From contig JBGPCZ010000094.1 of assembly GCA_041482015.1 (NCBI GenBank), positions 1-23,450 on the forward strand: 23,450 bases of DNA. The letters run 5' to 3'. The stretch is from JACQFK01 sp041482015 (GTDB taxonomy: Bacteria; Planctomycetota; MHYJ01; JACPRB01). Positions 7,075 through 13,909 of this stretch are shown piece by piece (position 1 is the stretch's first letter; the number at the start of each line of letters is the position of its first letter). A model generated the notes under the pieces. The model made no database searches, was not told where the DNA came from, and saw only the letters and a program-made list of their open reading frames with translations. A program made the translations under genes and the position numbers.

Positions 7075-7425
7075 ATGAATTCGCTCGAATCGCTCCTCAA
7101 CGACATGAGCCGGCTGATGAGCATGGTCGTCACCCCGCTCCTTCTTCTCGTGTCGGTGATCCTCGCCAGGCGGGTGGGCCTCCGATTCGGACCGTTGGGC
7201 GTGGCGTCGGCCACCGTCTGGCTCGTCCTCTCCTCGATCATGGCCGTCAACTGGACCCTGGCCAGCCACGGGATCGTGGAATACTCCAGGATGCAGGCGT
7301 TCTCCTTCCTCGGGCATTTGATCTGGATGGCCCAGGTCCTGGCCGCCGGGGCCGTGCTCGGATGCTTCCTCGAGCTCCATCGCCGGGCGGGACCCGGAAA
7401 CGGGGAGGGACGGGCCTCGTCCTAA
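7075..7425 (+). CDS. small membrane protein of unknown function
   Basis: A 116-residue protein with three hydrophobic segments (about 17-33, 40-60 and 80-101) and a short polar glycine-rich C-terminal tail. I do not recognise a family. GAAGGGAAGG lies just upstream of the ATG and marks the start well. It sits between the GAF-like gene (12 nt before) and the TerB-like gene (4 nt after), so the three are probably translated from one message. That context would fit a membrane partner for one of these soluble proteins, but this is inference. Confidence 0.75.
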   Translation: MNSLESLLNDMSRLMSMVVTPLLLLVSVILARRVGLRFGPLGVASATVWLVLSSIMAVNWTLASHGIVEYSRMQAFSFLGHLIWMAQVLAAGAVLGCFLELHRRAGPGNGEGRASS

Positions 7426-7429
7426 GGGC

Positions 7430-8152
7430 ATGATCGACCCCGTCACGCGCCGGAACTTCTCCTCGCTGGTCGCGGCCGCGTTCGCCGACGGCCTGATCAC
7501 CGAGGACGAGCGCCTCGTGCTCCACCGGAAGGCCACCGAGATGAACATCCCCATCCGCGACATGCACGAGATGATCGCGCAGGGCGAGCAGGGGAAGCTC
7601 TCGGTCGGGATCCCGACCTCGACCCGGGAGCGCGAGGAGCTGCTGGAGGCGCTGATCGACGTCGTCTGCGCCGACGGCCGCGTCGAGGCGGCGGAGCACC
7701 ACCTCCTGGCCAAGTTCGCAAGCCATCTCAAGCTCACGCTCCCCGACCTCCGTCTCAAGGTCCGGGACCGGATGGAGCAGCGCGGCACCCGGGCCACGGC
7801 GATCGACCCGCAGGTCCGCGCGACCCGGGCCGCGCCGGTGCCGCCCCCGTCGATCGGGTTGCCGCCCGCCCCCAAGGGGGCCGCCCCGTCCGCGCCGCCG
7901 CCGCCCGTGGGGCCGATCCGGCTCGACGCGCCCAAGCTCGTCGACCCGATCGTGGCCGACGTGCCGCCCGTCACGCTCCAGCTCATCCGGCAGAAGATTT
8001 CGTTCGAGGCGCCCGAGGACGCCCGGCGCTACGTCGAGCGGACGCTCAGCGTCCCGAAGGAGCAGGCCGAGCGGATCATCCAGGCGGTCCTCCGGGCCTT
8101 CCCCGACCTCAAGCCGCCGGGCGGCCAGACCCAGGCGCGCCCGCGTCGATAA
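7430..8152 (+). CDS. TerB-like domain protein with proline-rich linker
   Basis: A 240-residue soluble protein. Residues about 1-118 look like a TerB/tellurite-resistance-type all-helical domain: AAAFADGLITEDERLVL (15-31) and DVVCADGRVEAAEHHLLAKFA (77-97) are the two acidic ADG...E helices that characterise the fold. Residues about 135-165 form a proline/alanine-rich linker. Residues about 180-230 form a small helical C-terminal module (LIRQKISFEAPEDARRYVERTL) that I do not recognise. The ATG is 4 nt downstream of the preceding stop, with AAGG overlapping that stop as ribosome binding site. TerB-fold proteins are linked to metal or stress sensing near membranes; the specific role here is unknown. 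Confidence 0.75.
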   Translation: MIDPVTRRNFSSLVAAAFADGLITEDERLVLHRKATEMNIPIRDMHEMIAQGEQGKLSVGIPTSTREREELLEALIDVVCADGRVEAAEHHLLAKFASHLKLTLPDLRLKVRDRMEQRGTRATAIDPQVRATRAAPVPPPSIGLPPAPKGAAPSAPPPPVGPIRLDAPKLVDPIVADVPPVTLQLIRQKISFEAPEDARRYVERTLSVPKEQAERIIQAVLRAFPDLKPPGGQTQARPRR

Positions 8153-8225
8153 TTTTCTCTCCCCGCTCCCAACACCCCGACGTATCATCGTTATTCCGCC
8201 CCGATGGCCCTTTGAGGAGAGCCCC

Positions 8226-9419
8226 GTGCGCACAATCTTGATCCTCCTCTCGATCCTGGCCGGCACGCAGGATTCCGACGCCGCGAAGAAGGCGCGGACC
8301 GACCTCGCCGTCATCCGGACCTCCATCGAGAAGCTGGTCGCCCTGCAGGAGAAGCGGCAGAAGATCGACGAGCAGCTCCGCGCCGGGGCCGAGGACCCGG
8401 AACGCCCCAAGAAGCTCGCCCAGCAGCGCCAGGACGTGATCCGCGAGTTCACGGAGCTGCGCGACACGACCGTGAAGGCGATGGAGGCCCTTATCGCCTC
8501 GTCGACCGACGCGCTCAAGCAGGCGCCGGAGGACGCGGGGCTCCTGGACGTCCGGAGCGAGGCCTTCCTGCTCTATAACCGGGAAGACGACGCGGTCGAC
8601 GATCTCGAGAAGCTCGCGAAGATGCGGCCCGGGGACGCGGACCTCGCGCTCAAGACCGGGCGGATCGAGCAGCACCTCAACCGCTTCGACGGCTCCGTCG
8701 TCAACCTGGAGAAATACCTGAAGAAGGATCCGACCCACCTGGAGTCGAGGATGCTGCTGGCGCTCTCCTACTTCGCGGTCCACCGCTTCGAGGAGGCGGT
8801 GACGCTCTACGACGCCGCTCTCAAGGAGAAGCTGGAGCCGGAGCAGAAGGAGACCCTCGAGCAGTTCCGGAAATCCGCCGCCGCGTACATCCCCTTCTGG
8901 AAGTCCGAGCAGGAGATCCGCGCGAAGGAGGCGACGGCGAACGACCTGCCCCGCGTCCTCTTCACCACCTCGAGGGGCGAGATCGAACTGGAGCTCCTGG
9001 AGAACGAGGCCCCCAACACCGTCGCGAACTTCGTCGAACTCGTCTCGAAGAAGTACTACGACGGCCTCAAGTTCCACCGCGTGATCCCGGGCTTCATGGC
9101 GCAGGGCGGCTGCCCCCGGGGCGACGGGACGGGCGACCCGGGCTACCGGTTCAAGGACGAGCTGCCGGAGGCCGCGCGGCGCCACTACCGGGGGACGCTC
9201 TCCATGGCGAACTCCGGGCCCGACACGAACGGCTCCCAGTTCTTCCTCACGCACCTCCCCACCGAGTGGCTGAACGGGAAGCACACCGTCTTCGGGCGCG
9301 TGATCCGGGGGCAGGACGTGCTGGACCGCCTGCGCGTGGGGGACTCGATCACGAAGGCCGAAGTCACGCGCAAGCGCGACCACGCCTACGCCGTGAAGAA
9401 GATCGGCGACGACAAGTAG
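8226..9419 (+). CDS. secreted peptidyl-prolyl cis-trans isomerase (cyclophilin) with TPR-like N-terminal region
   Basis: A 397-residue protein starting at GTG 8226 with GAGGAGA right upstream. A short hydrophobic N-terminus (MRTILILLSILAG) suggests export. Residues about 22-95 are helical and charged. Residues about 100-220 look like TPR-type helical repeats (for example DAVDDLEKLAKMRPGDADLALKTG and SYFAVHRFEEAVTLYDAAL). Residues about 243-397 are a cyclophilin domain with FHRVIPGFMAQGG (283-295), SMANSGPDTNGSQFFLTH (326-343) and LNGKHTVFGRV, so the catalytic Arg and the surrounding pocket are present. It would catalyse proline isomerisation in folding of exported proteins, with the repeats as a docking surface. 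The 73-nt gap before it suggests its own promoter; none is clear. It converges with the DUF1080 gene, 13 nt between stops. Confidence 0.9.
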   Translation: MRTILILLSILAGTQDSDAAKKARTDLAVIRTSIEKLVALQEKRQKIDEQLRAGAEDPERPKKLAQQRQDVIREFTELRDTTVKAMEALIASSTDALKQAPEDAGLLDVRSEAFLLYNREDDAVDDLEKLAKMRPGDADLALKTGRIEQHLNRFDGSVVNLEKYLKKDPTHLESRMLLALSYFAVHRFEEAVTLYDAALKEKLEPEQKETLEQFRKSAAAYIPFWKSEQEIRAKEATANDLPRVLFTTSRGEIELELLENEAPNTVANFVELVSKKYYDGLKFHRVIPGFMAQGGCPRGDGTGDPGYRFKDELPEAARRHYRGTLSMANSGPDTNGSQFFLTHLPTEWLNGKHTVFGRVIRGQDVLDRLRVGDSITKAEVTRKRDHAYAVKKIGDDK

Positions 9420-9432
9420 GCCGTCGCCCGGA

Positions 9433-10167
9433 CTACAGCTCCCTGATCGACAGGTTGCGGAACTGGACCAGCGCGGGCGGGCTCGTCCACTTCCCCTCCT
9501 TCATGCTCCCGTGATGCTGGAGGGCGATCGGTCCGCGCGCCACGAGCCCGGGCAGCTGGGCGTTCTCGATCACGGTCTCCCCGTTCAGGACCACCGTCAG
9601 CCGGTCGCCCTTGAGCGTGATGACGAACGTGTTCCACTCGCCGACGGGCTTGTCCGCCTTCTTCTTCGGCGTCACGCCGGCACGCACCTCGGACGGCATC
9701 TTCTTGTCCATCCGGTAGCCGTAGACTTCGCCCGAGCCGCACGGCCACGTGAAGATGTTGACCTGGGCCTTGCCCGAGCGCTCGCGCAGGTAGACGCCCG
9801 AATCGGCGTCGAACTGGGGCGCGACGAGTTCCTTCCCGTCGGGCCCGACCTTGTGCGTCCCGTCCGGCAGGATCACCGGCACCCGCGGATTCATGTAGGG
9901 AGCCTCCTTGATCCGCCAGTCGACCTTGAGGATGAAGTCGCCGTACTCCTTCTCGCTGAAGAGGTGCTTGTCCTTGGGGGCCTCGCTCAGGGCGTCGTAG
10001 TCGATCACGCCGTTGAGGACCTTCCAGTGGCCGTTGTCGCCCTCGGGGATCTTCCAGCCGGAGAGGTCCTTCCCGTTGAAAAGGGATACCCAGCCGTCGC
10101 CCGACTGTCCGGACGACGAGCAGGCGGCGAGGCCGGAGACCAGGATCGCGAGGGCCAGGCGGTTCAT
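9433..10167 (-). CDS. DUF1080 (3-keto-disaccharide hydrolase-type) lipoprotein
   Basis: A 244-residue exported lipoprotein: signal peptide MNRLALAILVSGLAAC with the lipobox Cys at 16. The rest is a single DUF1080 concanavalin-like domain: GWVSLFNGKDLSGWKIPEG opening (about 25-43), GHWKVLNGVIDYD, the DSGVYLRE strand, EWNTFVITLKGDRLTVVLNGE, and GPIALQHHG near the end. These are the family hallmarks. Some members cleave 3-keto-glycosides made by secreted oxidoreductases; whether this one does is not visible. AGAGGAA precedes the ATG. A perfect hairpin (10183-10200) lies just before that ribosome binding site. It is divergent from the mini-cytochrome genes and convergent with the cyclophilin. Confidence 0.9.
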   Translation of the reverse strand: MNRLALAILVSGLAACSSSGQSGDGWVSLFNGKDLSGWKIPEGDNGHWKVLNGVIDYDALSEAPKDKHLFSEKEYGDFILKVDWRIKEAPYMNPRVPVILPDGTHKVGPDGKELVAPQFDADSGVYLRERSGKAQVNIFTWPCGSGEVYGYRMDKKMPSEVRAGVTPKKKADKPVGEWNTFVITLKGDRLTVVLNGETVIENAQLPGLVARGPIALQHHGSMKEGKWTSPPALVQFRNLSIREL

Positions 10168-10289
10168 CGGAGTTCCTCTCTTCGCGGGATACGTCCCGCG
10201 TGTTGAATCGTTCTCTTAGGAAATACAAAGCCGCGCGCCAAAAGAGGGTGCGGTGTGTTAATCTTGGAAGATACCGGGAGGAGAGCAAC
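10168..10289. promoter_or_regulatory. divergent intergenic region between DUF1080 and cytochrome genes
   Basis: These 122 bases must hold promoters for both directions. On the plus strand TTGAAT (10203-10208) with TACAAA (10224-10229) is a weak candidate because the spacer is only 15 nt. No good minus-strand promoter was found. The left part contains the palindrome at 10183-10200; the right part ends in the GGGAGGAG ribosome binding site (10276-10283). Confidence 0.35.
10183..10200 (-). promoter_or_regulatory. perfect hairpin/palindrome before the DUF1080 start
   Basis: CGCGGGA-TACG-TCCCGCG, two perfect 7-bp arms around a 4-nt loop, 16-33 nt upstream of the DUF1080 start codon and immediately before its AGAGGAA ribosome binding site. 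Related short palindromes sit at the same relative position before the DUF6797 and SGNH esterase genes. It could act as DNA operator or mRNA hairpin. Confidence 0.45.
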
Positions 10290-10661
10290 ATGAGATCCGC
10301 AGCCGCCGTCGCCCTCGCGATCCTGGTCGCTTCGGCGCCCGCCCCCGCGCAGGACAAGAAGAAGCCCGACGCCGCGGGCGTCAGCTTCGCCAAGGACGTG
10401 GCGCCCATCCTGAAGGCGAGCTGCTCGAAGTGCCACGACGCCAAGAACAAGAAGGGCAGCCTGGACATGACGAGCTACGACACGCTCAAGAAGGGCGGCA
10501 AGGGCGGCGCGGCCTTCACGGCCGGCGATCCCGACAAGAGCGCGATCGTGACGGCCATCTCCGGCGACAAGCCTGACATGCCCAAGAAGGCCGACCCGCT
10601 CAAGAAGGACCAGGTCGACCTGATCGCCAAGTGGATCAAGGAAGGCGCGAAGAACAACTAG
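10290..10661 (+). CDS. mini c-type cytochrome (PSCyt1-like), exported
   Basis: A 123-residue protein with signal peptide MRSAAAVALAILVASAPAPAQ and a lysine-rich mature part of about 100 residues. It has one heme c attachment site CSKCH (45-49) within VSFAKDVAPILKASCSKCHD, then GSLDMTSYDTL, GDPDKSA, a likely axial Met in DKPDMPKK, and DLIAKWIKEGAKNN. This is the layout of the planctomycetal PSCyt1 domain as a stand-alone protein. GGGAGGAG at 10276-10283 fixes the ATG at 10290; a longer frame from 10200 adds a basic segment with no signal peptide and is rejected. It is 13 nt upstream of a close paralogue. A periplasmic electron carrier role is inferred. Confidence 0.88.
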   Translation: MRSAAAVALAILVASAPAPAQDKKKPDAAGVSFAKDVAPILKASCSKCHDAKNKKGSLDMTSYDTLKKGGKGGAAFTAGDPDKSAIVTAISGDKPDMPKKADPLKKDQVDLIAKWIKEGAKNN

Positions 10662-10674
10662 GGAGGGCGACTCC

Positions 10675-11052
10675 ATGAGACTCATCGCGACGGCGCTCCT
10701 CGGGATCTTCACCGCACTGGCCGGCGGTTCGCCCGCCCCCGCGCAGGAGAAGAAGGCGGCCAACAAGCCCGTCAGCTTCTCCAAGGACGTCCTGCCGATC
10801 TTCAACAACTACTGCACGAGCTGCCACGACCCGAAGATGAAGAAAGCGGGCCTCGACATAAGCAGCTACGCGACCGCCGCAAAGGGCAGCAAGGGCGGCA
10901 AGCTCTGGGCCGCGGGCAATCCCGCCAAGAGCGCCCTCATCACGCAGACCACGGGCGACAAGCCGAAGATGCCGCCGAAGGGTCAGGCCGTCGGCAAGGA
11001 CGAGCTCGACCTGCTGACGCGGTGGATCAAGGAGGGCAGCCAGAACAACTGA
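10675..11052 (+). CDS. second mini c-type cytochrome (PSCyt1-like), exported
   Basis: A 125-residue tandem paralogue of the preceding gene. Signal peptide MRLIATALLGIFTALAGGSPAPAQ, heme motif CTSCH within VSFSKDVLPIFNNYCTSCHD, then AGLDISSYAT, GNPAKSALIT, probable axial Met in GDKPKMPPKG, and DLLTRWIKEGSQNN. The two mature proteins align along their whole length, with the same VSF.KDV.PI start and KEG..NN end, so this is a local duplication that has diverged. GGGAGG precedes the ATG. A perfect rho-independent terminator follows within 20 nt, so the two cytochromes form their own transcription unit apart from the larger PSCyt1 gene downstream. Confidence 0.88.
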   Translation: MRLIATALLGIFTALAGGSPAPAQEKKAANKPVSFSKDVLPIFNNYCTSCHDPKMKKAGLDISSYATAAKGSKGGKLWAAGNPAKSALITQTTGDKPKMPPKGQAVGKDELDLLTRWIKEGSQNN

Positions 11053-11068
11053 GCCACCCGGCAACCTC

Positions 11069-11099
11069 AAGGACACGAAGATTCCTTCGTGTCCTTTTT
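11069..11099 (+). terminator. rho-independent terminator after the mini-cytochromes
   Basis: AAGGACACGAAG (11069-11080), loop ATTC, CTTCGTGTCCTT (11085-11096): a perfect 12-bp stem followed by further T residues (TTT, then CATTTC). It begins 16 nt after the second cytochrome stop. It is the clearest intrinsic terminator in the window. Confidence 0.9.
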
Positions 11100-11101
11100 C
11101 A

Positions 11102-11130
11102 TTTCACGGACCCTGGGGACAAGGTATATA
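11102..11130 (+). promoter_or_regulatory. candidate promoter of the 44-residue lipoprotein gene
   Basis: TATATA (11125-11130) lies 17 nt downstream of TTTCAC (11102-11107), directly after the terminator. The -10 is good and the -35 poor. The predicted start near 11137 would leave a short UTR containing TTGGAGG before the ATG at 11159. Confidence 0.45.
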
Positions 11131-11158
11131 AGGAAAGGATCTGTTGGAGGACCGGAGC

Positions 11159-11293
11159 ATGAAGCGTCGCTTCCTGGTTCGACTGGCGCTCGTCGCGATC
11201 CTGGCGGTCGTCCTGCCCGCATGCCATCACAACACGAAATCGAAACCTCCGCCGCCGCCTTCCGATCCCGCCCCCGTCCCCGAGAAACCCTGA
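11159..11293 (+). CDS. 44-residue lipoprotein of unknown function
   Basis: A short gene: ATG at 11159, stop TGA at 11291-11293. The product starts MKRRFLVRLALVAILAVVLPAC, a basic n-region, hydrophobic core and LPAC lipobox with Cys22. The mature part is only about 23 residues, HHNTKSK followed by a proline-rich tail ending VPEKP. TTGGAGG (11144-11150) at 8-nt spacing gives a strong start, and a candidate promoter lies just upstream behind a terminator. Two His next to the lipid-modified Cys could bind metal, but no function is assigned. It precedes the PSCyt1/DUF1549/DUF1553 gene by 127 nt. Confidence 0.7.
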   Translation: MKRRFLVRLALVAILAVVLPACHHNTKSKPPPPPSDPAPVPEKP

Positions 11294-11420
11294 TCGACCC
11301 CCCGTGGGCGGGGTTGCCGTAAATTCAACAGCACACAGCGGGCGTGCCTTCGGCGTCGCCCTCATTTCCGACGGCAGGTCCCCGGGCCCGCCGGCCGAGC
11401 GTTCCATAGCCAGAACGCAG

Positions 11421-13907
11421 ATGATCCGCCACACCTTCCTCGCGGGGCTCGGGATCGCGACGCTCCTCCTCTCGGGAGGGAGGCCGGCCCGCGCGCTCCC
11501 CCCGGCCAACGGCGACGAGGACCACTTCGAAGCGAAGATCCGCCCCGTCCTCATGCGCACCTGCTTCAAGTGCCACGGCGGCGACAAGACCTCCGGCGGC
11601 CTCCGCGTCGACTCCCGAGAGAGCCTCGTCAAAGGAGGCAAGAAGGGCCCCGCCATCGTCCCCGGCAACGCCGAGGCCGGACTCCTCCTCCAGGCCATCC
11701 GCTACACCGACGAGGACTTCCGCATGCCGCCCAAGGAGCGGCTCGCCGGGAACGTCGTCGAGGACTTCGCCCGCTGGATCAAGGCCGGCGCCCCCTGGCC
11801 GAAGAGCGCTGCCGCGCCCGCCGCCGGCGCCCGCCACTGGGCCTTCCAGCTCCCGCGCACGATCGACCCGGCGACCGTCGCGGGCACCGCGCCGCACCCC
11901 GTCGACCGCCTCGTCCAGGCCGCGCAGGCGCCCCTCGGGCTCCACCCCGTCGGTCCCGCCTCGAAGCGAGCCCTCATCCGCCGCGCGACGTTCGATCTCA
12001 CCGGTCTGCCGCCCTCACCCGAGCGCGTCGAGGCCTTCGTCGCCGATGCGCGCCCCGACGCGTACGAGCGCCTCATCGAGGAGCTTCTCTCCTCGCCGCG
12101 CTACGGCGAGCGCTGGGGCCGCCACTGGCTCGACGTCGCCCGCTACGCCGACACCGCCGGCGACGACTCGGACTACCCGATCCCGCAGGCCCGCTTCTAC
12201 CGCGACTGGGTCGTCGACGCGTTCAACCAGGACAAGCCGTACGACGAGTTCCTGACCGAGCAGATCGCCGGCGACCTCCTCGCGAAGTCCGGGCCGCCCG
12301 AACTCTACGCGGGACGCGTCATCGCCACCGGCTTCATCGCCCAGGCCAAGCGGTACGGAACTCATAAACACGAGGACATGCACCTCATCATCGAGGACAC
12401 GATCTCGACGCTCGGCCAGGCCGTCCTCGGCCTCACGCTCCGCTGCGCGCGCTGCCACGACCACAAGTACGACCCGATTACGAGCGAGGACTACTACGCG
12501 CTCTATGGGTTCTTCCAGAGCGTCGTCTACCCGCACGCGGGCAGCGAGGAGGATCACAAGCCCAGCGAATTCATCCCGCTCGCCGCCCCCGCCGAACTCA
12601 AGACGCAAACGGACGCCTACGAGGCGGAGCACGGCGAGCGCCGGATGTTCCTCGAGGCCGAGCTCAAGAAGATCGACGAGAGCGAGAGCGGCAAGGCGCT
12701 CAAAGAGGTGAAGGCCGCGCTCGAGGCGATCAAGAAAGAGCCGAAGTCGGACGACCGCGACAAGCGCCGCAAGGAGGCGAACGACAAGCGGCTCGTCCTG
12801 GAGAAGGAGGTCACCGAAAAGTCCAAGGACCTCCGCGACGAGCTCGACCGGATCCTCAGAGAGAGCCCCCTCGGCAAGACGCCGCTCGCCTACGCGATCA
12901 AGGAGGGCAAGCCGGTCGACGCGAAGCTCCAGGTCGGCGGCGAGCCCAACCGGTCCGGCGCGGTCGTGCGGCGCGGCGTGCCGAAGTTCCTCAACCCGAA
13001 GGGGACGCTCGAGATCCCGCCCGAGGTGAGCGGACGCCTCGAGCTCGCGCGCTGGATCACGAGCCTCGAGAACCCGCTGACCGCGCGCGTCATGGTCAAC
13101 CGGATCTGGCAGCACCACTTCGGGAAGGGCCTGGTCTACACGGCATCCAACTTCGGCCTGCAGGGCGAGGCCCCGACGCACCCGGAGCTTCTCGACTACC
13201 TGGCCGGCCGCTTCGTCCAGAGCGGCTGGTCGGTCAAGGCGATGCACCGGTTGATCATGCTCTCGGAGACGTACCGGCTCTCGAGCGACGACCTCCCGGC
13301 CAACTCCGCGAAGGACGCGGGCAATCGCTACTATTGGCGCGCCGACCGTCTCCGGATGGACGCGGAGGAGCTGCGTGACTCGATCCTCCAGCTTGGCGGG
13401 ACGCTGAAGCTGGAGCGCCCGGGCGCCCACCCCTTCCCGCCGGCGGACAAATGGTCCTACTCGGCCCACCGCCAGTTCAGCGCGATCTATCCGTCCGAGA
13501 ACCGCAGCATCTATCTGATGGTCCAACGGCTCCATCCGCACCCGTATCTCTCGCTCTTCAACGGCGCGGACGCGAAGCTGACGACCGACGTGCGCGATGC
13601 GTCGACCGTCGCGTCGCAGGCGCTCTTCATGGCCAACGGAGACCTCGTCCACCAGCAGGCCGCCGCCTTCGCGAAGCGGCTCATCGAGGGCTGGACGGCC
13701 CCCGACGAGCGGGTGCGGCACGCTTATCTCGAGGCCTACGGACGCGCGCCCACGGCGGCCGAGGTCGAGCGCTCGCTGGGATACGTCGCGCGCTACACGA
13801 AGGCGCTCGAGTCAGAGAAGGCGGCGCCTGAGAAGCGCGAGCTCGAGGCGTGGTCGAGCTTCGCACGGGTCGTGTTCGCCTCGAACGAGTTCTATCACGT
13901 GGATTGA
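11421..13907 (+). CDS. PSCyt1-DUF1549-DUF1553 cytochrome-type protein
   Basis: An 828-residue exported protein with the planctomycetal domain order. Signal peptide at about 1-26 (MIRHTFLAGLGIATLLLSGG...ARA). PSCyt1 at about 35-125 has heme motif CFKCH (48-52) and RMPPKE (101-106). DUF1549 (PSCyt2) at about 160-375 includes RRATFDLTGLPPSPE, RYGERWGRHWLDVARYADT and a second CxxCH, RCARCHDHKYDPI (341-353). A charged coiled-coil-like stretch runs from about 395 to 485. DUF1553 (PSD1) from about 530 to the end includes LTARVMVNRIWQHHFGKGLV. I start at 11421 because the signal peptide begins there; the GTG-started extension from 11304 adds unlike sequence. The ribosome binding site is weak. It is followed after 2 nt by the DUF1501 gene. 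The exact reaction of the family is unknown; redox or polymer breakdown is usually suggested. Confidence 0.92.
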   Translation: MIRHTFLAGLGIATLLLSGGRPARALPPANGDEDHFEAKIRPVLMRTCFKCHGGDKTSGGLRVDSRESLVKGGKKGPAIVPGNAEAGLLLQAIRYTDEDFRMPPKERLAGNVVEDFARWIKAGAPWPKSAAAPAAGARHWAFQLPRTIDPATVAGTAPHPVDRLVQAAQAPLGLHPVGPASKRALIRRATFDLTGLPPSPERVEAFVADARPDAYERLIEELLSSPRYGERWGRHWLDVARYADTAGDDSDYPIPQARFYRDWVVDAFNQDKPYDEFLTEQIAGDLLAKSGPPELYAGRVIATGFIAQAKRYGTHKHEDMHLIIEDTISTLGQAVLGLTLRCARCHDHKYDPITSEDYYALYGFFQSVVYPHAGSEEDHKPSEFIPLAAPAELKTQTDAYEAEHGERRMFLEAELKKIDESESGKALKEVKAALEAIKKEPKSDDRDKRRKEANDKRLVLEKEVTEKSKDLRDELDRILRESPLGKTPLAYAIKEGKPVDAKLQVGGEPNRSGAVVRRGVPKFLNPKGTLEIPPEVSGRLELARWITSLENPLTARVMVNRIWQHHFGKGLVYTASNFGLQGEAPTHPELLDYLAGRFVQSGWSVKAMHRLIMLSETYRLSSDDLPANSAKDAGNRYYWRADRLRMDAEELRDSILQLGGTLKLERPGAHPFPPADKWSYSAHRQFSAIYPSENRSIYLMVQRLHPHPYLSLFNGADAKLTTDVRDASTVASQALFMANGDLVHQQAAAFAKRLIEGWTAPDERVRHAYLEAYGRAPTAAEVERSLGYVARYTKALESEKAAPEKRELEAWSSFARVVFASNEFYHVD

Positions 13908-13909
13908 CG

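Noticed and set aside
10200..10289. Upstream start for the first mini-cytochrome
   Set aside because: It would bury the signal peptide; GGGAGGAG is placed correctly for the ATG at 10290.
11294..11320. Terminator after the 44-residue lipoprotein
   Set aside because: There is a short GC dyad (CCCCC...GGGG), but no T run and poor arm pairing.
12015..13721. Long minus-strand frame (568 codons) opposite the PSCyt1/DUF1549/DUF1553 gene
   Set aside because: Same third-position GC effect; no start signal or domain, and it conflicts with a well-supported gene.
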